Origin: FEN-1219 sp963810755
Lineage (GTDB): Bacteria; Pseudomonadota; Gammaproteobacteria; Steroidobacterales; Rariloculaceae
Direction: 5' to 3'
Assembly (NCBI GenBank): GCA_963810755.1
Contig: CAWEOP010000003.1
Span: 434,001 to 498,000, forward strand
Length of the DNA stretch: 64,000 nt
Every line of letters starts with the position of its first letter. Within the stretch, counting starts at the first letter, position 1. This document shows positions 44,798-53,514 of this stretch, in pieces. The position numbers and the translations under genes are program-made. Under the pieces are notes generated by a model, which was given only the letters and a program-made list of their open reading frames with translations, did no database searches and was not told where the DNA came from.

Positions 44798-45408
44798 GCA
44801 TCGTCGACGATCTGCGAGCCCTCGACACGAACGACCCCGGTCGCTGGCCGCTACCGTTCCGACTCGTCGCGATCGGCATCGCGTTCATCGCGGTGGTCGC
44901 GTTTGGCGTCTACATGTTCGTGATCAAGACCGACAAGCCCCTCCTCGATCGTGCCAAGCTCGAGGAGACGGAGCTCCGGGCCGCTTTCGAGGATCGCCAG
45001 CGGAAGGCCGCGAACTTCGACGCGTACCGCGCGCAGCTCGCCGAAATCGAGCGCGACTTCGGCGCGATGCTGCGCGAGCTGCCCGGCAAGACCGAGGTGC
45101 CGAGCCTGCTCGTGGACATCTCACAGACCGGCCTCGGCGCGGGTCTCGAGGAGCAGCTGTTCCAGCCGACCGGCGAGATTCAGAAGGACTTCTACGCAGA
45201 GCTGCCGATCAAGTTGCGCTACACGGGCAGCTACCACGAACTCGGCAATTTTGTGAGCGGCATCGCTGCACTGCCGCGCATTGTGACTTTACATGACATC
45301 GACATTAAGCCGATCAACGACAAAAGCTTCGACGAGCTCACGCTCGACGTGACCGCGAAGACCTATCGTTATTTGGACGAGCAGGTCGCGGAGGGGCAAG
45401 GGAAATGA
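44794..45408 (+). CDS. pilO: Type IV pilus assembly protein PilO
   Basis: 204 aa. One membrane helix (residues about 28-48), a coiled coil (KLEETELRAAFEDRQRKAANF), then a ferredoxin-like periplasmic domain with LPGKTEVPSLLVDISQTGLGAGL and ELPIKLRYTGSYHELGNFVSGIA. Forms a heterodimer with PilN to connect motor and secretin. Overlaps pilN and pilP ends by four bases each. Confidence 0.95.
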   Translation: MSIVDDLRALDTNDPGRWPLPFRLVAIGIAFIAVVAFGVYMFVIKTDKPLLDRAKLEETELRAAFEDRQRKAANFDAYRAQLAEIERDFGAMLRELPGKTEVPSLLVDISQTGLGAGLEEQLFQPTGEIQKDFYAELPIKLRYTGSYHELGNFVSGIAALPRIVTLHDIDIKPINDKSFDELTLDVTAKTYRYLDEQVAEGQGK

Positions 45409-45938
45409 TGTTGAAGCGTAATACCGCACTCACGCGCTTGCTCGCGGCTGTCGTGCTCGCGGGCGCGCTCGGTGCTTGCGGCCGCGGCAACAGCGACCTG
45501 CAAGCGTACATCGATGAGGTCAAGGCCCGCCCCGGCGGTCGCATCGATTCGCTGCCGCAAGTCCGTCCGGCCCCGACATACACGTACGTGGCGGGCGACC
45601 GCCGGTCGCCGTTCTTACCCGACACGCCGCAGCGGCGAGTCAGTGAAGATCCGAACGCGATCCAGGGACCCGATCCGAATCGGCCTCGCGAGTTTCTCGA
45701 ACAGTTTCCGCTCGACACGCTGCATATGGTCGGCACGTTGGCCGACCGGCGTGCGAGCTTCGGTCTAGTGCAAACCGCCGACGGTCTCGTTCACCGCGTG
45801 ACGGTCGGCAACCACATGGGCCAGAACTACGGGCGCATCGTGGCGATCTCGGATTCTGAGATTCAATTGGTGGAGATCATCTCCGACGGTATTGGCGGGT
45901 TTTTGGAGAGACCCGCCAAGATCGCGTTAGCCGATTGA
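45405..45938 (+). CDS. pilP: Type IV pilus lipoprotein PilP
   Basis: 177 aa inner-membrane lipoprotein, lipobox LGAC with the acylated Cys at about residue 25. The disordered middle contains YVAGDRRSPF. The C-terminal beta-domain FPLDTLHMVGTLADRRASFGLVQTADGLVHRVTVGNHMGQNYGRI binds the secretin PilQ. Fourth gene of the operon. Confidence 0.95.
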   Translation: MMLKRNTALTRLLAAVVLAGALGACGRGNSDLQAYIDEVKARPGGRIDSLPQVRPAPTYTYVAGDRRSPFLPDTPQRRVSEDPNAIQGPDPNRPREFLEQFPLDTLHMVGTLADRRASFGLVQTADGLVHRVTVGNHMGQNYGRIVAISDSEIQLVEIISDGIGGFLERPAKIALAD

Positions 45939-45960
45939 AGCGCAGGGGAGTTTTTAGGGA

Positions 45961-48156
45961 GTGAATCGTATGTGCAAGTCAGCGCCCGTTCGACGCGGGA
46001 AATTCTCATCGTGGCTCGGCCGGTTGGCGGGCTCGGCGTGGATTCTCGCGCTCGCCCTCTCGACCTTCCCCGCGCGAGCGCAAGACCTGCGCCTCGAAGC
46101 GATCGACGTGCAGCCGCTCCCCGGGCAGCAGGTCGAGCTGCGGCTGCGGTTGAGCGGTCCGGCGCCGGAGCCGATGAGCTTCACGATCGACAACCCCGCG
46201 CGAATCTCGCTCGACCTGCCGAACACGGCTCTCGCGCTGGATTCGCGCCGGCAGGACGTGAACTCGGGTCCGCTGACCACCATCAACACGGCCGAAGCGA
46301 ACGGCCGCACGCGCGTCGTCCTGAATTTGAACGAGATCGTGCCCTATCAAACCCGCGTCGAGGGCAATAGCGTCTACGTGACGCTCGGCCAGGCACCGGG
46401 CGCGCCTCCGCAGCCCGCATTCGCCGCTCAGCCGGCACAGCAGAACGCCGCCCCTGCCGCGGCCGCCGCCGTCGGCAGCGATCGGTCGATTCGCAACATC
46501 GATTTCCGCCGCGGCACCGATGGCGCGGGCCAAGTCGTCGTGGAGCTCAACGATCCACGCACGACCGTGGACGTTCGTGAGGAAGGCGGCCGCATCGTCG
46601 TCGACTTCCAGAACACCACGCTGCCGGCCGAGCTGATGAAGCGGCTCGACGTCACCGACTTCGCGACACCGGTGTACACCGTCGACGCGCTGCGCTCGAA
46701 CCGCGACGCACGCCTCGTCGTGAGCGCCGCCGCCGAGTACGACCAAGTGGCCTATCAATCCGACAACCTGTTCACGCTCGAGCTCAAGCCATCGGCTCCG
46801 AAGGCGGCCGCAGTGTCGGGCGCTTTCAATCAGAACCGCGAATACACGGGCGAGCGCCTCACGATGAACTTCCAGGACCTCGAGACACGCGCGGTGCTGC
46901 AGCTGATCGCCGATTTCAGCGATCTGAACATCGTCGTGAGCGACACCGTCCAAGGCAGCGTGACGCTGCGCTTGCAGAACGTGCCGTGGGATCAGGCCCT
47001 CGACATCGTGATGACGACCAAAGGCCTCGACATGCGCCGCAACGGCAACGTCATCATCGTTGCACCCGCCGAAGAAATCTCCGCGCGCGAAAAGGCGGAC
47101 CTCGAAGCTCAGGAAGCGTTGCAGACGCTCGAGCCGCTGCGCTCGGAGTTCATCCAGGTGAACTACGCGAAGGCGGCCGAGCTCGCGGACCTCATCAAGG
47201 GCGACAACATGAACACGCTCATGTCCGAGCGCGGCAGCGTCGCGATCGACGTGCGCACCAATACGTTGCTCGTGAACGACACGGCGCGCAGCCTCGAGAA
47301 CATTCGCCGTCTCGTCACCACGCTCGACATTCCGGTTCGTCAGGTGTCGATCGAGACACGCGTCGTGATCGTGAACGACGATTACAGCCGCGATCTCGGC
47401 GTGCGCTTCGGCTCCACGATCGTCAAGGACAACTCGTCGGACGGCATCATTTCGATGACCGGCAACAGCCAGGGCTCCGACACGATCGTCGGCTCGGCGC
47501 TCGACAACCTCCAGAACAACGGAACGCCGTTCCCGGTGACCGTGCCGCCGATCAATAACCGCTACAACGTGAACTTGCCGATCGCCAATCCGGCCGGCTC
47601 ATTCGCGCTCGCGATCCTCGACTCGGATTACCTGGTCGACCTCGAGCTCACGGCCCTCCAGGCCGAAGGCAACGGCCGTATCGTGTCGACGCCGCGCGTC
47701 ATCGCGACGAACCAACGCGAGGCCCGCATCGAGCAAGGCGTCGAGATCCCCTACCAGGAATCGTCGTCGAGCGGCGCGACCACCACGCAGTTCAAGGAAG
47801 CCGTGCTGAGCCTGCAGGTAACGCCGCAGATCACGCCGGACGATCGCATCATCATGGATCTGCTCGTCACCAAGGACTCGGTCGGCGAAGTCGTCCCGAG
47901 CGCGACAGGCGGCTTCGTGCCGAGCATCGACACGCGGTCGGTCACGACGACGGTCGTCGTCAACGACGGCGAGACCGTCGTGCTTGGCGGTATCTACGAA
48001 ACCGAGCTACGCGACACCATCAATAAGGTGCCGGTGCTCGGCGATATACCGGGTTTGGGGTATCTGTTCCGCAGCCATAGCAACGTCAACAACAACGCAG
48101 AATTGCTGATCTTCGTCACGCCGAAGATCCTTCGCGACGGTGCCAGGATCAACTAG
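45961..48156 (+). CDS. pilQ: Type IV pilus secretin PilQ
   Basis: Outer-membrane pore through which pili are extruded. 731 aa with a signal peptide ending ARAQD. Two AMIN domains (residues about 40-280, peptidoglycan binding), then an STN/N0 domain (RLTMNFQDLETRAVLQLIADFSDLNIVVSD), N1 and a secretin domain (EAVLSLQVTPQITPDDRIIMDLLVTKDS, TVVLGGIYETE, VPVLGDIPGLGYLFRSH). GTG start at 45961. Confidence 0.96.
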   Translation: MNRMCKSAPVRRGKFSSWLGRLAGSAWILALALSTFPARAQDLRLEAIDVQPLPGQQVELRLRLSGPAPEPMSFTIDNPARISLDLPNTALALDSRRQDVNSGPLTTINTAEANGRTRVVLNLNEIVPYQTRVEGNSVYVTLGQAPGAPPQPAFAAQPAQQNAAPAAAAAVGSDRSIRNIDFRRGTDGAGQVVVELNDPRTTVDVREEGGRIVVDFQNTTLPAELMKRLDVTDFATPVYTVDALRSNRDARLVVSAAAEYDQVAYQSDNLFTLELKPSAPKAAAVSGAFNQNREYTGERLTMNFQDLETRAVLQLIADFSDLNIVVSDTVQGSVTLRLQNVPWDQALDIVMTTKGLDMRRNGNVIIVAPAEEISAREKADLEAQEALQTLEPLRSEFIQVNYAKAAELADLIKGDNMNTLMSERGSVAIDVRTNTLLVNDTARSLENIRRLVTTLDIPVRQVSIETRVVIVNDDYSRDLGVRFGSTIVKDNSSDGIISMTGNSQGSDTIVGSALDNLQNNGTPFPVTVPPINNRYNVNLPIANPAGSFALAILDSDYLVDLELTALQAEGNGRIVSTPRVIATNQREARIEQGVEIPYQESSSSGATTTQFKEAVLSLQVTPQITPDDRIIMDLLVTKDSVGEVVPSATGGFVPSIDTRSVTTTVVVNDGETVVLGGIYETELRDTINKVPVLGDIPGLGYLFRSHSNVNNNAELLIFVTPKILRDGARIN

Positions 48157-48183
48157 CGCTCGGGTGATGAGTTAGGGACGCCA

Positions 48184-48198
48184 CCGGAGAAGCTCCGG
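48184..48198 (+). other. Short perfect hairpin between pilQ and Ig-like lipoprotein gene
   Basis: CCGGAG, loop AAG, CTCCGG. It lacks a T-run, so it is more likely to affect mRNA stability or partial attenuation than termination. Confidence 0.4.
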
Positions 48199-48220
48199 CA
48201 GATTCAAAGGATTAGGGACC

Positions 48221-49879
48221 ATGCACAAGCTAAAGCTATTCTTGTTGACGGCTACCGCGGTAGCGCTCTGCGCCTGTGGCGACGACCAAACACTCACGGG
48301 CGACGCCGCTGCTGGCGGTGGCGGCAGCGGCGGCGGCGGCACTGGCGGCGGGGGCGGCGGCACGACCACGAGCACCGTGCGAATCGGCAACGGCTTTGGC
48401 ACATCGTTCCAGGAAGGAATCCTCCAACTTGGCGTCACGAGCCTGGCCGCCGGCGGCAGCACGGGCGTGACCGCGACCTTCGTCACCAACACCGGCAACC
48501 TCTATACGGCCACCGACGTCGACGCGACCTTCAATTCGCCGTGCGTCGCTCAAGGCTTGGCGACGGTCACGACGCCCGTCAAGACGAGCACCGGCATCGC
48601 AAACTCGACCTACGTCGCGACGGGCTGTAGCGGCCCCGACGTGATCACGGCCACCGCCACGGTCAACGGTGTCACGATGGCCGCCAACGGCACCGTGAGC
48701 GTCGCGGCCGCAGGCGTCGGATCGATCCAGTTCATCTCGGCGACCCCCCCGAACATCGCGTTGCAAGGCACGGGCGGCGCGGGCCGTTCCGAGAACTCCA
48801 CCGTGATCTTCCGCGTCGTCGATTCGACTGGCGGACCGGTCGCGAACACGAACGTTTCATTTGCGCTGAACAGCACCGTCGGCGGAATCGCGCTGCTGCC
48901 CACGACCGCGACAACGAATTCGTCGGGTCAGGTCCAGACGGTGGTGACGTCGGGAACCGTCGCGACGACGGTTCGGGTCACCGCGACGGTCGTCGGCCTT
49001 TCGATCGGCACGCAGTCCGACCAATTGACGGTCACGACCGGCATCCCCGACCAGGACAGCACTTCGCTGAGCATCGAGACACTGAATCCCGAGACTTGGA
49101 ACCGCGACGGCATCGTCGACAAGATCACGATCCGCCTGTCGGATCGCTTCAACAACCCCGTTCCGAATGGCACGGCGGTCACGTTCAACACTGAAGGTGG
49201 ACAGATCGTCTCCCAGTGCGTTACGACCGGCGGCGCGTGCACCGTGGATTGGACGAGTCAGAACCCGCGTCCGGCGAACGGCCGCGTCACGATTCTTGCC
49301 ACGGCTATCGGCGAGGAAAGCTTCACGGACGTCGACGGTAACGGCCGCTATGGGAACGGTGACTCCTTCGTCGATATCGACGAGCCGTTCCGGGACGACA
49401 ACGAAGACGCTGTGCGGCAGTCGTCCGAGCCGTTTTACGACTTCAACACGAGCGGCACGTTCGACGTTGCAGACGGCATGTTCAACGGGCTGCTGTGCGA
49501 CACGGCGAATCCTGCAGGCGACTGCAACCCAACCGCCAAGACGGTTGCTGTCAACGATAACGCCGTGCTGGTGATGTCCGGCTGCGACGTGGACCTCACG
49601 CCCTTTGCGCCATCCCTCGCGGCGCCCGGCACGTACTCCGCAACATTCCGGGATATGCGCGGCCAACCCTTGCCGCTCGGAACCACGATCACGTTCTCCA
49701 CGACAAACGGCACGATCGTCGGCGGTAACGCGTTCACCTATCCGAACACGCTGTCGCCGCAGACGTACGGCGTGACAGTCAACGCGGACACCACTCCGAG
49801 CTCGGGATCCATGTTCATCGCGGTGAAGTGCCCGAGCAACTTGACGGTCAATATCGGACCGATCGCGGTCACCGACTGA
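48221..49879 (+). CDS. Secreted Ig-like (Big-1-type) lipoprotein with calcium-binding insert
   Basis: 552 aa, not a known named gene. Lipoprotein signal peptide MHKLKLFLLTATAVALCAC, with Cys19 as likely lipid site. A Gly-rich linker follows (residues 32-47, GGGGSGGGGT...). Several Thr/Val-rich beta-sandwich repeats follow, with Big-1 marks such as VVDSTGGPVANTNVSFAL and LSDRFNNPVPNGTAVTFNTEGG. An EF-hand-like loop DVDGNGRYGNGD at residues 370-381 is followed by Asp-rich FRDDNEDAVRQSSEPFYDFNTSGTFDVADG, probably binding calcium. It is 64 bp after pilQ and before a terminator, so it may belong to the pilus operon. Surface adhesion or pilus-related role is inference. Confidence 0.8.
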   Translation: MHKLKLFLLTATAVALCACGDDQTLTGDAAAGGGGSGGGGTGGGGGGTTTSTVRIGNGFGTSFQEGILQLGVTSLAAGGSTGVTATFVTNTGNLYTATDVDATFNSPCVAQGLATVTTPVKTSTGIANSTYVATGCSGPDVITATATVNGVTMAANGTVSVAAAGVGSIQFISATPPNIALQGTGGAGRSENSTVIFRVVDSTGGPVANTNVSFALNSTVGGIALLPTTATTNSSGQVQTVVTSGTVATTVRVTATVVGLSIGTQSDQLTVTTGIPDQDSTSLSIETLNPETWNRDGIVDKITIRLSDRFNNPVPNGTAVTFNTEGGQIVSQCVTTGGACTVDWTSQNPRPANGRVTILATAIGEESFTDVDGNGRYGNGDSFVDIDEPFRDDNEDAVRQSSEPFYDFNTSGTFDVADGMFNGLLCDTANPAGDCNPTAKTVAVNDNAVLVMSGCDVDLTPFAPSLAAPGTYSATFRDMRGQPLPLGTTITFSTTNGTIVGGNAFTYPNTLSPQTYGVTVNADTTPSSGSMFIAVKCPSNLTVNIGPIAVTD

Positions 49880-49902
49880 CGTCGGGTCGTCACGAGCAAA
49901 CG

Positions 49903-49928
49903 AGGCCGGCCATTGCGCCGGCCTTTTT
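49903..49928 (+). terminator. Strong rho-independent terminator
   Basis: Eight-bp stem AGGCCGGC (49903-49910) / GCCGGCCT (49917-49924), loop CATTGC, then TTTTTG. Closes the pilM to Ig-lipoprotein unit and makes the ATG at 49971 the natural start of aroK. Confidence 0.88.
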
Positions 49929-49970
49929 GTTTTGATAAACGCTTGCGGCAGACAGCGACCGTGCGCACTC

Positions 49971-50489
49971 ATGACCAAAGGGAACCTCTACCTGATCGGC
50001 CCGATGGGCTCGGGCAAGACCGCCGTCGGTAAGCGCCTCGCTGCCGTGCTCGGGAAGCAATTCTTCGACAGCGACGCCGAGATCGAGCGGCGGACGGGTG
50101 TCGACATCCGCTACATCTTCGAGAAGGAAGGTGAGCAACGCTTCCGCGAGCGCGAGCGCGAAGTGATCGCGGACCTCGCCGCGCTCGACGGCGTGGTCGT
50201 CGCGACGGGCGGCGGCGCCGTGCTCGATCCAGCCAACCGCGAGCGGCTCGCGCGCACCGGCACCGTGGTCTATCTGCAGGCGACCGTCGACGCCCAACTG
50301 CAGCGCACCAAGCCGTCCCGCAGCCGGCCGCTGCTGATGAACGACGACCCGCGTGCCGTGCTCGAGCGTTTGTTCGCGATCCGCGAGCCGCTCTACGACG
50401 AGATCGCCGACATTCGCGTCGATACGACCGGCCGACAAGTGCGTGCGGTCGCCGCCGACGTTCGGAGCCAGCTCGACGGGCAACCCTAG
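49971..50489 (+). CDS. aroK: Shikimate kinase
   Basis: 172 aa kinase of the aromatic amino acid pathway. P-loop LIGPMGSGKTAVGKRL near residues 8-23, FFDSDAEIERRTG (shikimate Asp), ATGGGAVL (Gly-rich), RSRPLL (lid). I use ATG 49971 because the frame from 49932 runs through the terminator. Five bases before aroB's upstream region. Confidence 0.95.
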   Translation: MTKGNLYLIGPMGSGKTAVGKRLAAVLGKQFFDSDAEIERRTGVDIRYIFEKEGEQRFREREREVIADLAALDGVVVATGGGAVLDPANRERLARTGTVVYLQATVDAQLQRTKPSRSRPLLMNDDPRAVLERLFAIREPLYDEIADIRVDTTGRQVRAVAADVRSQLDGQP

Positions 50490-50531
50490 GCGGCGTTGCA
50501 AAATCGCACCCCGCCTGCGAACCTTCGCGCC

Positions 50532-51605
50532 GTGGAAACCATCACCGTCGCGCTCGGCGAGCGCAGCTATCCGATCCACATCGGACCGCGGCTGATTGGC
50601 GACGCGGCGCTCTACGGCAAGTCGGCGAAGCAAATCCTGATCGTCACGAACGAAGTCGTCGCACCGCTCTACTTGCAGGCGGTGCAAGCCGGGCTCGGTC
50701 ATGATCGTGACGTCCAAACGCTGGTGCTTTCCGACGGTGAGCGCCACAAGACGCTCGCGACGTTCACCACGATCATCGACAGACTCGTCGACGCGCGCTT
50801 CCATCGCGACTGCTGCCTGGTCGCGCTCGGCGGCGGCGTCGTCGGCGATGTTACGGGCTACGCCGCCGCGAGCTTCCAGCGCGGCGTGGATTTCATTCAG
50901 ATCCCGACGACGCTGCTCGCGCAAGTGGACTCGTCCGTCGGCGGCAAGACGGCCGTCAACCACCCGCGCGCGAAGAACATGATCGGCGCGTTTCACCAGC
51001 CCGTCGCAGTGCTCGCCGATACCGACACCCTCAAGACACTACCGCCGCGCGAGCTCGCCGCGGGGCTCGCCGAGGTCATCAAGTACGGCGTGATCATCGA
51101 TCGCGGGTTCTTCGAGTGGCTCGAGAACGCGATGCCGCAGCTGCGCTCCCTCGACGCCGCGGCGCTTGCGTATGCGGTGCGCCGCAGCTGCGAGATCAAG
51201 GCGGCGATCGTCGCCGAAGACGAGCGCGAGCGAGGCTCGCGCGCGCTGCTGAACCTCGGCCACACGTTCGGCCACGCGCTCGAGTCGATCGGACGATACG
51301 AGCGCTGGCTGCACGGTGAGGCGGTCGCGATCGGCACGGTGCTCGCTGCGCGCACGTCGGCCGCGCTGGGCTTCATCGGCGAGACCGATTGCGAGCGGAT
51401 CGAGCGGTTGTTCGCAGCTGCGGGTCTGCCGACGTCCGCGGACGGCGTCGACCCGGACGAGCTGCTCGAGCGCATGCAGCTCGATAAGAAGGCCGACAAG
51501 AAAGGGCTGAAGCTCATCTTGATCGAAGAGCTCGGTCGCGCCGTCGTGACGCCCGCCCCCGATCGCGCGCTGCTGCGCACGGTGCTCGCCGCCGAGCTCG
51601 AATGA
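50532..51605 (+). CDS. aroB: 3-dehydroquinate synthase
   Basis: 357 aa NAD-dependent enzyme that closes the DAHP ring. GTG start giving METITVALGERSYPIHIG, which aligns with the known AroB start; a TTG at 50496 is an alternative. Conserved LALGGGVVGDVTGYAAASFQRG, QIPTTLLAQVDSSVGGKTAVNHPRAKN and GHTFGHALE (zinc His residues). Overlaps dgt by four bases. Confidence 0.95.
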   Translation: METITVALGERSYPIHIGPRLIGDAALYGKSAKQILIVTNEVVAPLYLQAVQAGLGHDRDVQTLVLSDGERHKTLATFTTIIDRLVDARFHRDCCLVALGGGVVGDVTGYAAASFQRGVDFIQIPTTLLAQVDSSVGGKTAVNHPRAKNMIGAFHQPVAVLADTDTLKTLPPRELAAGLAEVIKYGVIIDRGFFEWLENAMPQLRSLDAAALAYAVRRSCEIKAAIVAEDERERGSRALLNLGHTFGHALESIGRYERWLHGEAVAIGTVLAARTSAALGFIGETDCERIERLFAAAGLPTSADGVDPDELLERMQLDKKADKKGLKLILIEELGRAVVTPAPDRALLRTVLAAELE

Positions 51606-52762
51606 GCGTGCCCACTCCCGTGCTCGCCCCGTACGCCGCCGAGCCTTCGACATCGCGGGGCCGACGCTTCCTCGAAGACCCGCCGACGTTCCGCACGGAG
51701 TTCCAACGCGACCGCGACCGCGTGATCCACGCCACGGCGTTCCGCCGCCTCGTCTACAAGACGCAGGTCTTCGTGAACTACGAAGGCGACCTCTATCGTA
51801 CGCGGCTCACGCACTCGCTCGAGGTCGCGCAAATCGCCCGCACCGTCGCGCGCGCTCTACGCTTGAACGAGGATCTCGTGGAGGCGGTCAGCCTCGCGCA
51901 CGACCTCGGCCACACGCCGTTCGGGCACGCGGGGCAAGACGCGCTCAACGATTGCATGCGCGATTTCGGCGGCTTCGAGCACAACTTGCAGTCACTGCGC
52001 GTCGTCGACGAGCTCGAGGAACGCTACGCGGCGTTCCCCGGGTTGAACCTGACGTTCGAGACGCGCGAGGGAATCCTGAAGCACTGTTCGCTCAAGCACG
52101 CTCGCGAGCTCGGCGACATCGGGCGCCGGTTCCTCGAGCGGCGGCAGCCCGGCCTCGAGGCGCAGCTCGCAAACATCGCCGACGAGGTCGCCTACAACAA
52201 CCACGATGTCGACGACGGCCTGCGATCGGGCCTGATCTCACTCGAGCAGCTCGAGGCGCTCGCGTTCTTCGCGGAGCACATGCGCTGGGTGAAGCAGAAG
52301 CATCCCGGCATCAAGGCGCAGCGGCTGGGCGCGGAGACCGTGCGGCGCATGATCGGCGAGCTCGTGGGCGGCCTGATCCGTGCGAGCACCGCTGCGATCG
52401 AAGCCGCGGCCCCGCGCGACATCGACTCCGTGCGCGCGCTGCAGGAGCCGCTGATCGGCTTCACGGCGCCGCTCCGCGATGCGCAGCGCACGTTGAAGGC
52501 GTTCCTCCGCGATCACCTCTACACCCACGCGCGCGTGCGGCAGATGACGGAGCAGGCGCAGGAAACGGTGCGTTGGCTGTTCGACACGTTGTCGGCGGAC
52601 TACGCGCGCATGCCGGACGAGCACGCGGAGCGCGCGCGCGCCGCAGCCGAGCGCGGCGACGCGGCAGGCGCGGCTCGCGTCGTGGCGGACTACGTTGCGG
52701 GCATGACCGACCGCTTCGCGCTGCAGACGCGCGACGCGTTGCGAGCACGGATACGGAGTTGA
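51602..52762 (+). CDS. dgt: dGTPase-like deoxynucleotide triphosphohydrolase
   Basis: 386 aa HD-domain phosphohydrolase of the dGTPase-like (subfamily 2) group. Metal site: RLTHSLEVAQIARTVAR and AHDLGHTPFGHAGQDAL (HD pair). The N-terminal FRTEFQRDRDRVIHATAFRRL is family-typical. Overlaps aroB and pyrF starts, so co-transcribed. Confidence 0.93.
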   Translation: MSVPTPVLAPYAAEPSTSRGRRFLEDPPTFRTEFQRDRDRVIHATAFRRLVYKTQVFVNYEGDLYRTRLTHSLEVAQIARTVARALRLNEDLVEAVSLAHDLGHTPFGHAGQDALNDCMRDFGGFEHNLQSLRVVDELEERYAAFPGLNLTFETREGILKHCSLKHARELGDIGRRFLERRQPGLEAQLANIADEVAYNNHDVDDGLRSGLISLEQLEALAFFAEHMRWVKQKHPGIKAQRLGAETVRRMIGELVGGLIRASTAAIEAAAPRDIDSVRALQEPLIGFTAPLRDAQRTLKAFLRDHLYTHARVRQMTEQAQETVRWLFDTLSADYARMPDEHAERARAAAERGDAAGAARVVADYVAGMTDRFALQTRDALRARIRS

Positions 52763-53514
52763 TGTCTGGTAGAATCGCCCGCGTGTCCGCCGTGCACGCC
52801 AATCCCGCCCGCTCGATCCCGACGCGCGAACGCCTGATCTTCGCCCTCGACGTACCCGACCTCGCGGCCGCGAAAAAGCTCGTCGGCACACTCGGCGACG
52901 CCGTGTCGTTCTACAAGATCGGCCTCGAGCTTGCGACGTCGCCGCACTACTTCGAGCTGCTGCGCTGGCTCGTGGATCAAGAGAAGCGCGTGTTCGCGGA
53001 CCTCAAGCTCTACGACATTCCGGCCACCGTGGGCGCGGCAGTCCGCCAGCTCGCGCGCTCGCGCGCTTCGTTCCTCACCGTGCATGGCGATCGTGCGATC
53101 GCGGCGGCGGCGGCAGCCGAAAAAGGCGATACCTTACAGATACTTGCGGTGACGGTGCTCACGAGCGTCGGACCCCGCGACCTCGCCGACATGGGCGTCG
53201 CGCTCACGCTCGAGGCGCTCGTCGAGCTGCGCGCGAAGCAGGCCGTCGGGGCGGGTTGCGACGGCGTGATCGCGTCGGGCCTCGAAGCCGCGCGGCTGCG
53301 CACGGCGCTCGGTCCTCTGCCGCTCATCGTGACGCCCGGCATTCGGCCCGCCGACAGTGCGGGTGGGGACGATCAGCGCCGCGTGGTCACGCCGAGCCGC
53401 GCATTCGAATCCGGCGCGGACCACATCGTCGTCGGCCGGCCGATTCGCGACGCCGCGGATCCGCGCCGCGCGGCGGCGGCGATCCAGGATGAGATCGCCG
53501 CTTTGTTCGGATGA
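52762..53514 (+). CDS. pyrF: Orotidine 5'-phosphate decarboxylase
   Basis: 250 aa TIM-barrel enzyme giving UMP. RLIFALDVPDLAAAKKLVGTL, catalytic VFADLKLYDIPATVGAAVRQL (D-K-D array), LIVTPGIRP and DHIVVGRPIRDAADP. ATG 52762 overlaps the dgt stop. The first codons contain GGTAGAAT, an extended -10-like string, so pyrF could also have an internal promoter and start slightly later. Confidence 0.93.
   Translation: MSGRIARVSAVHANPARSIPTRERLIFALDVPDLAAAKKLVGTLGDAVSFYKIGLELATSPHYFELLRWLVDQEKRVFADLKLYDIPATVGAAVRQLARSRASFLTVHGDRAIAAAAAAEKGDTLQILAVTVLTSVGPRDLADMGVALTLEALVELRAKQAVGAGCDGVIASGLEAARLRTALGPLPLIVTPGIRPADSAGGDDQRRVVTPSRAFESGADHIVVGRPIRDAADPRRAAAAIQDEIAALFG

Noticed and set aside
43674..45296. 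540-codon frame across pilM-pilN-pilO
   Set aside because: Only its middle part is real (frameshifted pilN); the ends are shadow sequence.
48184..48198. Terminator between pilQ and the Ig-like gene
   Set aside because: Perfect hairpin but no T-run follows, so read-through is likely.
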